A DNA stretch of 64,000 bases from Planococcus shixiaomingii (GTDB taxonomy: Bacteria > Bacillota > Bacilli > Bacillales_A > Planococcaceae), in assembly GCF_030413615.1 (NCBI RefSeq), contig NZ_CP129236.1:232001-296000 (forward strand), written 5' to 3'. The position numbers and the translations under genes are program-made. The notes beneath the pieces were generated by a model, which searched no databases, was not told the origin of the DNA, and saw only the letters and a list, made by a program, of their open reading frames with translations. The stretch's first letter is position 1, and each line of letters begins with the position of its first letter. Below are positions 15,801-23,537 of this stretch, piece by piece.

Positions 15801-16539
15801 AGATTTTCACGTCGATCTTCGCGTCTTTTTTCAATTCTTCAATGCGTTCAAATACAGCATCTTGTATTTTTTGCTGTTCCAGCGATTGGCGGATGGTTGG
15901 TTCCATTTCCTTGAAAGCAGGAGCTTTTTGTTCTGATGTTTCTACATAACCATCATATGCTTTTTGCACTTCTTCATCTGTCACTTTGCCGCTTTCAATT
16001 TCTTCAGCCACATAGCTTTCATAGACGAGTTGTTCGCGTAGCTGGTTTTCCAAGTCTTCCATCGAATAGCCAGTCGATTTCAGTGTCTTGTTCATGGCTT
16101 CTTCGTTTTCAAACTGGCCTTTCATTTCTTCCATGCGCTCTTTTAGTGCAGTTTCATCGGCTTTATGGCCTTTCTTTTCTGCATCTTGAATAATGAGCTT
16201 ATTACCGACAATTACTGAAATAGCCTGGGATTTCACTTGTTCTGCAGCTTTTGCATCGCTAGTATCCTGGCCTTCGGCAGCAATAGAAGTTTCCAACTGG
16301 CGGGCGACACTGCTGTAAATGTTCCCTTTCACGTCTTCTCCATTGACCACCACTGCTACCTCGTCATTGGCTGGCAATTCTAATTTGCTGGCTGGCTGTT
16401 CTGCTGAAGCCGCTTCTTTTTGTTCTGCTGCTTCTGGCGCCGCTTCTTCTTTTGGTGCCGTTTCTTCTTTATCTGAACATGCCCCAAGCGTTAACGATAA
16501 AAGAATAGGGGCTAAAGCGAATTTCATTTTTTTTATCAT
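15799..16539 (-). CDS. SurA N-terminal domain lipoprotein without a PPIase domain
   Basis: 246 residues. The lipoprotein signal ends in TLGAC (Cys 21). An Ala/Glu/Pro linker (about 25-55) is followed by a SurA-N type chaperone domain: EVAVVVNGEDVKGNIYSSV ... AISVIVGNKLIIQDAEKKG ... DLENQLREQLVYESYVAEEI. PrsA, the usual Gram-positive relative, has a parvulin domain inserted in this fold; here there is none. It is probably a membrane-anchored holdase for secreted proteins. GGAG lies seven bases before the ATG. Confidence 0.88.
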   Translation of the reverse strand: MIKKMKFALAPILLSLTLGACSDKEETAPKEEAAPEAAEQKEAASAEQPASKLELPANDEVAVVVNGEDVKGNIYSSVARQLETSIAAEGQDTSDAKAAEQVKSQAISVIVGNKLIIQDAEKKGHKADETALKERMEEMKGQFENEEAMNKTLKSTGYSMEDLENQLREQLVYESYVAEEIESGKVTDEEVQKAYDGYVETSEQKAPAFKEMEPTIRQSLEQQKIQDAVFERIEELKKDAKIDVKI

Positions 16540-16896
16540 GTAAAATCTCCTCTAGGTTTGTCTCGTTACAGTAAACCATATCCAAGAAGGCGATACAAAC
16601 AATTCAACGATTTGGTATAAGGAACAGCATGATCTAGGCGTTTCTTGGAACAAGGGACGTTGCTGTTTTTTATTGTTATTCAGAGAGTTGGTTGGAACGT
16701 CTGCAAACGGCCCGTCGAGTTCTGTCTAGTAAGACATGTATAAAACTGCGACGATGCGGGAAGGTTTTAGCGGAAAATGAGGAAGAAGTAGCTCAACTGC
16801 ATTGATTTGGAACTTATGGCTGTTATAATTATCTGTGAAACCAAATATTTTCACTGTTTATATTATTGAATAAATCGAGTTTTTGGAGGAATTATT
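16540..16896. other. Intergenic region with the hisC promoter
   Basis: 357 bases between divergent genes. An extended -10 promoter for hisC is visible: TGTTATAAT (TATAAT at 16824-16829) with TTGATT at 16802-16807. A weak terminator-like pairing AACAGCA/TGCTGTT followed by T (about 16622-16675) has a long loop and is uncertain. No reading frame with a ribosome site was seen. Confidence 0.6.
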
Positions 16897-18006
16897 ATGT
16901 CACAGACAAACAACATTCGACCACGCAAGACGTTAGATGCGATCGAACCTTATTCACCCGGCAAGCCGATATGGGAAGTGCAAAAAGAATTAGGGTTGGA
17001 GCGTGTCATTAAGCTGGCTTCTAACGAAAACCCGCTTGGGCCATCACCGAAAGCGCTTGAAGCGATTAGAAACGGATTAGCGGAACTGAACCGTTACCCA
17101 GATGCGGATGCATCCGTTTTAAAGCAAGCCATTGCCGCCGAATATGGCGTTGCCCCACAGCAAGTGATTCCAACTAATGGAGCAGATGAACTCATTACAT
17201 TGATATCCGAGGCATTTCTGGAAGCAGGAGACGAAGTGATTGTTCCTTCGCCGTCTTTCAGTGAATATGATTTTGGTGCCCACATCATGGGGGCGACTGT
17301 GGTTCCGGTGCCGTTCGCAAAAGATTTTCAATATGATGTGGATGCAATCATTGAAGCAGTTACAGAAAAAACGAAATTAGTTTATATTTGTACGCCAAAC
17401 AATCCGACTGGCACATATATCGCGAAAGCGGATATTGAAAAGTTATTGAAGGCAGTTAAAGGAGCGCTTATTGTGTTTGATGCTGCATACAGCCACTTTG
17501 CTGACGAAGCGGATTACACGAACGGCATTGAATTTGTCCAGGCCGGATATCCGGTACTGACACTCCAGACATTCTCTAAAATTTACGGCATTGCAGGAAT
17601 TCGTGTCGGTTATGGCATTGCGCCGGAATTTATTATACAGGCGATTTTGAAAGTGAAAGAACCTTTCAACGTCAATAGTTTGGCTCAAATAGCAGCAACT
17701 GCTGCCATTGGCGATACGGAACACGTCCGCTCATCCCAAGAAGTTAATAAAGCGGGAAGAGAGCAATTATACAAAACCTTTGATGACCTTGGTTTGGATT
17801 ATACAAAGAGCTTAGGCAATTTTGTGCTCGTTCATGTAGGTCCGGAAGGCGAAAAGCTTTATAAAGAATTAATGGCAAAAGGCGTTATCGTCCGCTACGG
17901 AAAAACATGGGGATTGCCGGAACATATCCGTGTATCGGTAGGGACACCAGAAGAAAATGCGTTTTTCGGAGAAGTATTAACCGGATTATTGGCCAAACAA
18001 GTATAA
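16897..18006 (+). CDS. hisC: Histidinol-phosphate aminotransferase
   Basis: 369 residues, TTGGAGGAATT just before the ATG. Class I/II PLP aminotransferase with KLASNENPLGPSPKA, RYPDADASVLKQAIA, YICTPNNPTGTYI (substrate and PLP contacts), the Schiff-base Lys in QTFSKIYGIAGIRVGYG and the C-terminal EHIRVSVGTPEEN. It converts imidazole-acetol phosphate and glutamate to histidinol phosphate, and in Bacillales can also act on aromatic keto acids. In B. subtilis hisC follows trpA; here it is alone, 4.2 kb from trpEG. Confidence 0.93.
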   Translation: MSQTNNIRPRKTLDAIEPYSPGKPIWEVQKELGLERVIKLASNENPLGPSPKALEAIRNGLAELNRYPDADASVLKQAIAAEYGVAPQQVIPTNGADELITLISEAFLEAGDEVIVPSPSFSEYDFGAHIMGATVVPVPFAKDFQYDVDAIIEAVTEKTKLVYICTPNNPTGTYIAKADIEKLLKAVKGALIVFDAAYSHFADEADYTNGIEFVQAGYPVLTLQTFSKIYGIAGIRVGYGIAPEFIIQAILKVKEPFNVNSLAQIAATAAIGDTEHVRSSQEVNKAGREQLYKTFDDLGLDYTKSLGNFVLVHVGPEGEKLYKELMAKGVIVRYGKTWGLPEHIRVSVGTPEENAFFGEVLTGLLAKQV

Positions 18007-18040
18007 AGAGCAGCTGTTCCTTCGGGAGCAGCTTTTTTTG
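18006..18040 (+). terminator. Terminator of hisC
   Basis: GCTGTTCC pairs imperfectly with GGGAGCAGC around a TTC loop and is followed by seven T. Confidence 0.75.
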
Positions 18041-18135
18041 TTTAGATGTACTAGAAAAACATTGCCAGAATGCATTCGTTCTTGTTTAGTGGACAAGCAG
18101 GGCGGGAAGATTTAAGGTAACCGATTTAGCGAAGG

Positions 18136-19059
18136 ATGGATGATATGATATACGATTGCGCAATTATTGGGGGTGGGCCTGCTGGCCTGAATGCAGCTTT
18201 GGTTTTAGGGAGATCAAGACGGAATACCGTTCTTTTTGACGACAATAGTGGACGCAATTTGGTGACAAGAGAATCGCATGGGTTTCTTACGCGGGATGGT
18301 ATCCAACCAGAAGAATTCAAACGGCTAGCGCGGCAAGATATAGCAAAATACGATTGCGTGGAAATGAAGAAAAAGATGATTGTGCACGTTGAACGTTTAA
18401 GCAAGACGCATTATGAACTGACAACAGAAGATGGCGAGGCCTTCCACAGCACTAAAATTATTTTGGCGGCGGGAGTGAAAGAACAGCTGCCAAATATTCC
18501 GGATATCGAGAAGTTTTACGGCACGAGTTTATACAGCTGCCCGTACTGCGACGGGTGGGAGCTGCAGGATCAGCCTCTTGCAGTGATTGCGGATAAGAAC
18601 GTTTATGAGCTCGCTAAAAAAGTGTATACATGGAGCCGAGATTTGATTGTGTTCACCAATGGCATTGGCCGGCTTGAAGAAGCTGAAAAAGCGAAGTTGA
18701 TCAAACATGGAATCAAAGTTTATGAGGATATCCTTGGAGGGCTGGAAGGCGAGAATGGACAATTACGCAGCGTCAGACTTGAAGACGGTACGTTAATTGA
18801 TCGGATAGGCGGCTTTATAACCCCGGCTTGGAGCCATTCTACTCCTTTTGCCGATGAGCTGGGCTGTGAGCAAAACAGCTATGGCGGCATCAAGACAGAT
18901 GAATATGGTCGGACCAACATTTGGAACGTCTATGCTGCAGGAGACGCTTCACTTATCGTCCCTTCGCAACTCGTTATTGCGGCTGGAGAAGGAAGTGCTG
19001 CAGCGATCGGCGTCAATGGCGATTTGACAAATGAATTTTTTACAGCTGAGGAACAATAG
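18136..19059 (+). CDS. Thioredoxin-reductase-like FAD dithiol oxidoreductase lacking the NADPH motif
   Basis: 307 residues. The FAD motif CAIIGGGPAGLNAALVLGRSRRNTVLFDD and the second FAD contact YAAGDAS (about 268-275) are intact. The redox pair is CPYC in YSCPYCDGWELQDQPLAVI. The NADPH-binding G-x-G-x-x-A motif expected right after it reads VIADKNVYELAKKVYTW, with no glycines. Fungal and bacterial dithiol oxidases (GliT, HlmI type) share this loss and use oxygen instead of NADPH. So this is more likely a dithiol oxidase or ferredoxin/flavin-linked enzyme than a TrxR. The partner dithiol is unknown. Confidence 0.85.
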   Translation: MDDMIYDCAIIGGGPAGLNAALVLGRSRRNTVLFDDNSGRNLVTRESHGFLTRDGIQPEEFKRLARQDIAKYDCVEMKKKMIVHVERLSKTHYELTTEDGEAFHSTKIILAAGVKEQLPNIPDIEKFYGTSLYSCPYCDGWELQDQPLAVIADKNVYELAKKVYTWSRDLIVFTNGIGRLEEAEKAKLIKHGIKVYEDILGGLEGENGQLRSVRLEDGTLIDRIGGFITPAWSHSTPFADELGCEQNSYGGIKTDEYGRTNIWNVYAAGDASLIVPSQLVIAAGEGSAAAIGVNGDLTNEFFTAEEQ

Positions 19060-19141
19060 GGAAAAGGTTTGCCTATTGCCTTGTACAGAAACGGCTGCAT
19101 AAGGTAAACTGCAGAGAACAGAGCGTTAGGAGGCAGCTGAT

Positions 19142-19441
19142 ATGGACAATTCGAATGTGTTATCATCGCTGACGTATGTCAATACTGAGCGGTTGATTGA
19201 AGCCGGGGAACTAAAAATCGTCCATACAGAACATGCACTCCATTTATACGAAGACACGGTAATAGATTCTGCGGAACGGTTCCATCTGAACAATGTGTGG
19301 GACGTGTCTTATCGCTCCTTTTCCGACGATGCGAATTTACTGTACCTTCACACTCATCGCGGTGTCGTTGCATATAAAGTATATGCGGACCCCGGGCATT
19401 TCGTCACCATGTTTAAAAAGTTGAAAAATGCTAATTATTGA
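19142..19441 (+). CDS. Small hypothetical protein, possible PH-like fold
   Basis: 99 residues with AGGAGG seven bases before the ATG. Alternating strands (LKIVHTEHALHLYED, NNVWDVSYRSFSDDANLLYLHTHRGVVAYKVYADP) followed by a terminal amphipathic helix (GHFVTMFKKLKN) suggest a pleckstrin-homology-like barrel. I do not recognise the family. The next gene starts 23 bases after its stop, so the two are probably co-transcribed. Confidence 0.72.
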   Translation: MDNSNVLSSLTYVNTERLIEAGELKIVHTEHALHLYEDTVIDSAERFHLNNVWDVSYRSFSDDANLLYLHTHRGVVAYKVYADPGHFVTMFKKLKNANY

Positions 19442-19464
19442 ATAAGGCGAAAGGGGAGCTTTTC

Positions 19465-19833
19465 ATGAACAACGTGATTGAAACGGCAGATGCTTGGGTC
19501 GACAAAGTAAACGCGCAAGATGTGGAAGGCGTGCTGGAGGTTTCTGATCCGAATATCGAATTGATTGGGCCGAGGGGAGCGGGTTTTGGCCATGACTTGC
19601 TTGTCCAATGGATGGAGAATACAGGCGTGAGGCTGCACACGATTACCCGTTATGCCAAAGGTCCTCACGTTGTTTATGAACAAGAAGCTGTCTGGGAAAA
19701 CCAAGACGGACACGTCATCGTCTATACTTTCATGAAAATCAAAGACGGCAAAGTGGTGGGGCTTGAACGATTTGATAATATTGATGACGCGTTTAGCACT
19801 AGCGGTTTGAACGAAGAAAATAAGGTAGCATAA
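19465..19833 (+). CDS. SnoaL/NTF2-like protein
   Basis: 122 residues from ATG 19465, with AAAGGGGA upstream; the open frame back to 19438 starts at a TTG that overlaps the previous stop. The pattern VIETADAWVDKVNAQDVEGVLEVSDPNIELIGPRGAGFGHDLLVQWMENTGVRL, then ENQDGHVIVYTFMKIKDGKVVGLERFDNIDDAF, is that of an NTF2-like polyketide-cyclase/isomerase fold. No catalytic His/Asp pair can be assigned, so no reaction is proposed. Confidence 0.82.
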   Translation: MNNVIETADAWVDKVNAQDVEGVLEVSDPNIELIGPRGAGFGHDLLVQWMENTGVRLHTITRYAKGPHVVYEQEAVWENQDGHVIVYTFMKIKDGKVVGLERFDNIDDAFSTSGLNEENKVA

Positions 19834-19869
19834 AAAAGACTCAGTTCCAGATGCTGGAGCTTCTTTTTT
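19832..19869 (+). terminator. Terminator of the SnoaL-like gene
   Basis: AAAAAAGA-CTC-AGTTCCAG pairs with a bulge against CTGGAGCTTCTTTTTT; T-run at the end. Confidence 0.6.
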
Positions 19870-19894
19870 ATGGACGCAATTGTTGCGGAGGCAA

Positions 19895-19999
19895 ATGAGC
19901 TTTCTACCTGCATTATTTAAGCTTCTAGGCTCGAAATTTTTAAAATGGACGAAAATTAGCCGGTTTCTGCGAAGTTCCATCTTTTCAACTATTAAATAA
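19895..19999 (+). CDS. Possible 34-residue cationic amphipathic peptide gene
   Basis: ATG 19895 follows GCGGAGG, though only three bases after it, and the frame stops at TAA 19997. The peptide opens MSFLPALFKLLGSKFLKW and continues with T-K-I-S-R-F-L-R-S-S-I-F-S-T-I-K. It has eight Lys/Arg residues and no acidic residue, with the charges spaced about every third position among Leu/Phe/Ile/Trp. That resembles leaderless bacteriocins or phenol-soluble-modulin-like peptides. No promoter, immunity or export gene is visible. It lies between two terminators, so it may equally be a chance frame. Confidence 0.3.
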   Translation: MSFLPALFKLLGSKFLKWTKISRFLRSSIFSTIK

Positions 20000-20024
20000 A
20001 GGCAGCCTATAAGGCTGCCTTTTC
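19997..20024. terminator. Bidirectional terminator
   Basis: AAAGGCAGCC/GGCTGCCTTT stem, loop TATAA. It would end the small peptide frame on the plus strand and the YtxG-like gene on the minus strand. Confidence 0.82.
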
Positions 20025-20040
20025 CAGTTCTTTTAATTTT

Positions 20041-20517
20041 TTACTGCTGTTTATTTTCAATCTGTGGTATTGAAGAGTGGGTAGAATAAGTGTCTTTACG
20101 GGTCTTCAAGAATCCCCGTAATTCTAGAAGGTCGGCTGTCGCAATGCTCCACTGATTGATTTGTGCAATATTTCCTTTGTCATTGTCCACTTCTGAAGCA
20201 ATATTGACTGTAATTCTTCGGACAGAAGAATTTAAGTCGAGCACCGAGTTCTTTGTGCCTCTTGCCGCATCAAGCAGCATGCTAACTTTTTCAGATTTCG
20301 CTTGCATGTCTTCTTTCAGTTCGTTCACATGATGCTGCAGGCTTGTAGCTTCTAAGTTAAGCTTGTCTGTTCGCTCTTTCAAGTTATTTGCTGAACCTTT
20401 CATCTCTTTCAATGGTTCCTTGATCCCTTTTATGAAAATGCCAACTCCAATTCCTACTATGATCAGCGCCACTATAAAGATTGCGAGCGCTATGTAAAGC
20501 CAGATTGACGGGCTCAT
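20041..20517 (-). CDS. DUF948 general-stress protein, YtxG-like
   Basis: 158 residues. One N-terminal membrane helix (LYIALAIFIVALIIVGIGVGIFIKGI) is followed by a long coiled-coil region (about 35-95: EPLKEMKGSANNLKERTDKLNLEATSLQHHVNELKEDM), then a polar tail. This is the DUF948 pattern; B. subtilis YtxG is a SigB-controlled stress protein. A SigB-like promoter lies 41-66 bases upstream of the ATG. Its role may be at the membrane or cell wall; it is not biochemically defined. The usual companion ytxH is absent here. Confidence 0.85.
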   Translation of the reverse strand: MSPSIWLYIALAIFIVALIIVGIGVGIFIKGIKEPLKEMKGSANNLKERTDKLNLEATSLQHHVNELKEDMQAKSEKVSMLLDAARGTKNSVLDLNSSVRRITVNIASEVDNDKGNIAQINQWSIATADLLELRGFLKTRKDTYSTHSSIPQIENKQQ

Positions 20518-20557
20518 GCAGTTTCCTCCTTTATTTTATCGACATGTTAAAGGTCAT

Positions 20558-20583
20558 ATACCCGTTATGTGCTTCTAGTTAAC
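20558..20583 (-). promoter_or_regulatory. SigB-like promoter of the YtxG-like gene
   Basis: On the minus strand GTTAAC (20583-20578) and GGGTAT (20563-20558) are separated by 14 bases. The SigB consensus is GTTTAA with GGGTAT at 12-15 bases; the -10 is a perfect match. Confidence 0.65.
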
Positions 20584-20697
20584 ATCGAGGAAAAAATTTA
20601 ACCGAAAGCTGCCGGGTGCATCCCGGAAAGCACAATTTATCGTCTAAATTAAAGCGGATCATAGGAATAGCGATAGACGAGCAGAAGTGAAGAGCAT

Positions 20698-20771
20698 CTA
20701 AAAAGCATAAAAAACTGCAGACTTTCTCGGCCTTGCCGATTTCGTCTACAGTCTTCAAGTATGCTTTTTAA
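20698..20771 (-). terminator. Long terminator hairpin after the HAD gene
   Basis: Outer arms AAAAGCATA/TATGCTTTT enclose CTGCAGAC/GTCTACAG and an inner CTCGGCCTTGCCGATTT hairpin; it overlaps the HAD stop codon. Confidence 0.65.
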
Positions 20772-21340
20772 GCTTTCTTTGTTTGGATCAATTCTTTTAA
20801 ATCCGCCCAGTCTTTAATGCGCGGCATATCCAGATGACGGTTGTATGATTGGTCTTTAACCAATACGTTAACCGTGCCGCCAGCTAAAGTGTCAATGACG
20901 GCGGGCTTATCATCGAAATAATAGTCCAATTGCAGTTCTTGGATAATCTCTACTTTTTCAGCATCTTTCATGCCGCAGAAAAAGTGATCGTCCTGGACGG
21001 GAAAGCCTTGCTTTTTCATCCATTCTTTCGTTTTTTGTCCGTGTTCTGCAGTGCGCGCCGTTATATAGTAGATTTCGTGGCCTTCCCTTTCAAGCTGTTG
21101 TAAATAATCGACTGCTCCCGGATAGGGCGGGCATTCGCTGTAATAAATCTCTTCAAGTGAATCAAGCCACATAGCAGAGCCTTCTTGGTCCGTCATGCCG
21201 AATGCTTCGTGTATCTCTACGCGATTCAATGCATGAAAAGCATCTAAAGGCACTGTACGCCCCAGCTTTCTCTGGTACAAAGCAAACGCGTATTCACGCA
21301 AGCCAATCAATGTATCGTCTATATCAAAACCAAATTTCAT
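20768..21340 (-). CDS. HAD-family nucleotidase (NT5C/YqfW-like), coupled to ribD
   Basis: 190 residues. HAD motif I is FGFDIDDTLIG, motif II ITARTAEHG, and motif III/IV YYFDDKPAVID with a preceding conserved Lys region. The cap between about residues 15 and 75 matches the 5'(3')-deoxyribonucleotidase group, to which YqfW belongs. Its ATG overlaps the ribD stop (ATGA), and AAGGAG lies seven bases upstream. Riboflavin synthesis needs a HAD phosphatase acting on the phosphorylated RibD product, so this may be that enzyme, or a nucleotidase that merely rides in the operon. Confidence 0.87.
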   Translation of the reverse strand: MKFGFDIDDTLIGLREYAFALYQRKLGRTVPLDAFHALNRVEIHEAFGMTDQEGSAMWLDSLEEIYYSECPPYPGAVDYLQQLEREGHEIYYITARTAEHGQKTKEWMKKQGFPVQDDHFFCGMKDAEKVEIIQELQLDYYFDDKPAVIDTLAGGTVNVLVKDQSYNRHLDMPRIKDWADLKELIQTKKA

Positions 21341-22440
21341 TTGTCTGCTCCTTGCTTTAGAGGATATCCCGTAAACCGGAAATCCTTCCCGATTTTTGTG
21401 AACTCCCCGTTTGTTAATTCCACAGCGTCTTTCATCAAGTCGAATCCGGTTCCTTCTAGGAAAGTCGGAGCTTCTTTGCCGCCGATTAATTTTGGCGCAA
21501 AATACAAAACGACTTTATCGATCAGTCCTTGTTCGAGAAACGCGGCATTGATTGTGCCGCCGCCTTCGATAAAGAGGGAAGAGATGAATTTTTCGCCAAG
21601 CGTGCGAACCACATCTTGCACATCCACACGAATTTCCCCGCTTGTTTCAAAAATGGATACGCCCAAATCTTCAAGTTCTTTGCGTTTCTGATGGTCGTAA
21701 TGTTGGCTCGTGAAAATCCAGGTTTCGGCCAAGCCGTCATTCAAAACTTTTGATTCCATTGGAATCCGAAGTTTCGAATCGAGAACGATGCGCAAAGGGT
21801 TGCGGCCGTTAGGAATGCGCGCAGTCAATTCCGGATCGTCTTCAATTACGGTGCCAACGCCTACCAAAATCGACATATGTTCATTTCTTAATTGGTGCAC
21901 ATCCTGCCGGGCGTCGGGTGAAGTGATCCATTTGCTGTCCAGTGAATGGGTCGCAATTTTACCATCTAACGTAGACGCGGCTTTTAGCGTCACAAACGGT
22001 TGCTTTTCAACGATGAACTTGTTGAATACTTCGTTCATCTTCCTGGATTCTTCTTCGCGGATCCCCACAATTACTTCAATGCCGGCATTCTCCAGCATTT
22101 TCACGCCGTTTCCGGAAACAATGGGATTGGGGTCCAGTGTTGCGATGACGACTTTGCGGATTCCAGCATCAATAATAGCTTGGGCACATGGGCCGGTTCG
22201 CCCATGATGCGAGCAAGGCTCTAAAGTGACGTAGATTGTACCGCCTTGTGCTGATTCTCCGGCCATTCGAATCGCGTGGATTTCCGCATGCGGTTCACCA
22301 GCTTTCATGTGAGCGCCGATTCCGACGATGCGCTGGTCATTGACGATGACAGAACCGACGAGTGGGTTCGGATCTGTTTGCCCTTTCATCGTCTGGGCAT
22401 TGGTTAGGGCCAAATCCATGTAAAATTCATGGTGTGACAT
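21337..22440 (-). CDS. ribD: Bifunctional riboflavin deaminase/reductase
   Basis: 367 residues from ATG 22440 (GAGGAGG nine bases upstream); the ATG at 22458 lies inside that site. The N-terminal deaminase domain has the zinc site HAEIHAI and TLEPCSHHGRTGPCAQAI. The C-terminal reductase domain has LKAASTLDGKIATHSLDSKWITS and SLFIEGGGTINAAFLEQGLIDKVVLYFAPKLIGG. It deaminates and then reduces the pyrimidine made by RibA. Its start overlaps the ribA end by 14 bases. ribE and ribH are not here and no FMN riboswitch precedes the operon. Confidence 0.93.
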   Translation of the reverse strand: MSHHEFYMDLALTNAQTMKGQTDPNPLVGSVIVNDQRIVGIGAHMKAGEPHAEIHAIRMAGESAQGGTIYVTLEPCSHHGRTGPCAQAIIDAGIRKVVIATLDPNPIVSGNGVKMLENAGIEVIVGIREEESRKMNEVFNKFIVEKQPFVTLKAASTLDGKIATHSLDSKWITSPDARQDVHQLRNEHMSILVGVGTVIEDDPELTARIPNGRNPLRIVLDSKLRIPMESKVLNDGLAETWIFTSQHYDHQKRKELEDLGVSIFETSGEIRVDVQDVVRTLGEKFISSLFIEGGGTINAAFLEQGLIDKVVLYFAPKLIGGKEAPTFLEGTGFDLMKDAVELTNGEFTKIGKDFRFTGYPLKQGADK

Positions 22441-23188
22441 CGACAGGGTCCTCCTCATTTTTTAAATGGCCGGAGCGGTTGATTTTAGTTTGCAGGTAAC
22501 CCGAATTGAATTCGGATTCGTCTCCCCAAATAGATGTTCTTCCGCTAAGCGGCAGACCGGCTTCTTCTAAGGCAGCCAATTTCTTTGGATTATTGGTGAT
22601 AAGTGAAACAGGTTTAGAGCGCAACGTTTTCAAAACGGCAATAGCATCTCCGTAGTTCCGCGAGTCATCGACAAATCCTAAGCTTTCATTCGCTTCAACT
22701 GTATCGTAGCCGTTTTCTTGAAGAACATAAGCCATCGCTTTGCTGAAAAGGCCAATGCCGCGTCCTTCGTGATTTGCCAAATAAAACAAGGCGCCAGTAC
22801 CGGATTGCACAATTTGTTTCATTGATTGTTTCAATTGGAAGCCACAGTCACAGCGTTTGCTGCCGAAAATATCGCCGGTATGGCAAATGGAGTGCATGCG
22901 GATCAAAGCATCATCTGCTTGTTCAAAGTCGCCATAGACCAATACACTGGATTGCTGATATTCAGCCAAGTTGGAAGAAGAAAGTTTTTCAATGATGCTT
23001 TCATAGTCTTCGGTAACTTCATCGTAATTGAGCCAGCAATACCAGTCGAATACGACTGTTTCGTCGTACAAATTGACTGGCAAGCGAATTGGGCCAACCA
23101 AATAGATCGCGCCTTCATCGGATTTAATAAGTTGAATTTTATCTTTTAACACTTCAAAAACTTTTGGTTCAAGTTTCATATTTAACAT
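22427..23188 (-). CDS. ribA: GTP cyclohydrolase II
   Basis: 253 residues. The zinc and catalytic region reads RMHSICHTGDIFGSKRCDCGFQL (three Cys). It is followed by YLANHEGRGIGLFSKAMAYVLQENGYDTVEANESLGFVDDSRNYGDAI, which is the core of the RibA fold. It opens GTP to the diaminopyrimidine that RibD uses. There is no DHBP synthase (RibB) domain, so it is not the RibBA fusion usual in Bacillus. The N-terminal 90 residues (FDWYCWLNYDEVTEDYESIIEKL) are longer than in plain RibA. GGGGGAAT precedes the start. Confidence 0.9.
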   Translation of the reverse strand: MLNMKLEPKVFEVLKDKIQLIKSDEGAIYLVGPIRLPVNLYDETVVFDWYCWLNYDEVTEDYESIIEKLSSSNLAEYQQSSVLVYGDFEQADDALIRMHSICHTGDIFGSKRCDCGFQLKQSMKQIVQSGTGALFYLANHEGRGIGLFSKAMAYVLQENGYDTVEANESLGFVDDSRNYGDAIAVLKTLRSKPVSLITNNPKKLAALEEAGLPLSGRTSIWGDESEFNSGYLQTKINRSGHLKNEEDPVDVTP

Positions 23189-23464
23189 AAGGATTCCCCC
23201 TAATTTTTAATATTTCTATTTGTATAGTTATCATAATACAACTACTTACTAAAAGTAATCAAGTGTTTATGCTTATTTTCGAACATTTATTTGAAATAAA
23301 GCGAAATAAGAGATTATTCGACTAAAAGAGTAGAGTAGATTTTTCAATGTTAATATTCCGTAAAGCCAGAGTGATGGATAAAATTGAACTTCTTTAATTC
23401 ATTATATAAATAGGAACTCCAAGTTTTGATTAAAACACACTTTTCTTTCGCATTCACAGTTATT

Positions 23465-23493
23465 TTGCAAATAAAAGGCAAATATGATATATT
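23465..23493 (+). promoter_or_regulatory. SigA promoter of the ferritin gene
   Basis: TTGCAA (23465-23470) and TATATT (23488-23493), spacer 17. Transcription should start near 23500, exactly at the PerR-like palindrome. Confidence 0.75.
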
Positions 23494-23500
23494 GTCTACA

Positions 23501-23515
23501 TTAGAATTATTCTAA
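23501..23515 (+). promoter_or_regulatory. PerR box
   Basis: TTAGAATTATTCTAA, a perfect 7-1-7 palindrome fitting the PerR consensus TTAnAATnATTnTAA, overlapping the ferritin transcription start. Repression by PerR and release by peroxide is the expected control. A Fur site is the less likely reading, because Fur boxes carry TGATAAT arms. Confidence 0.85.
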
Positions 23516-23537
23516 ATAAGAAATAGGAGGAATGAAC

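Larger units (their letters stand above)
23189..23537. other. Divergent promoter region of ribA and ferritin
   Basis: About 350 AT-rich bases. For ribA on the minus strand TTGATT (23262-23257) and TATTAT (23238-23233) are 18 bases apart. No RFN/FMN riboswitch sequence is recognisable in the roughly 40-base ribA leader. The ferritin promoter and PerR box lie at 23465-23515. Nothing else is recognised. Confidence 0.6.

Noticed and set aside
23189..23256. FMN riboswitch ahead of ribA
   Set aside because: The leader from the predicted promoter is only about 40 bases and has none of the conserved RFN sequence blocks.
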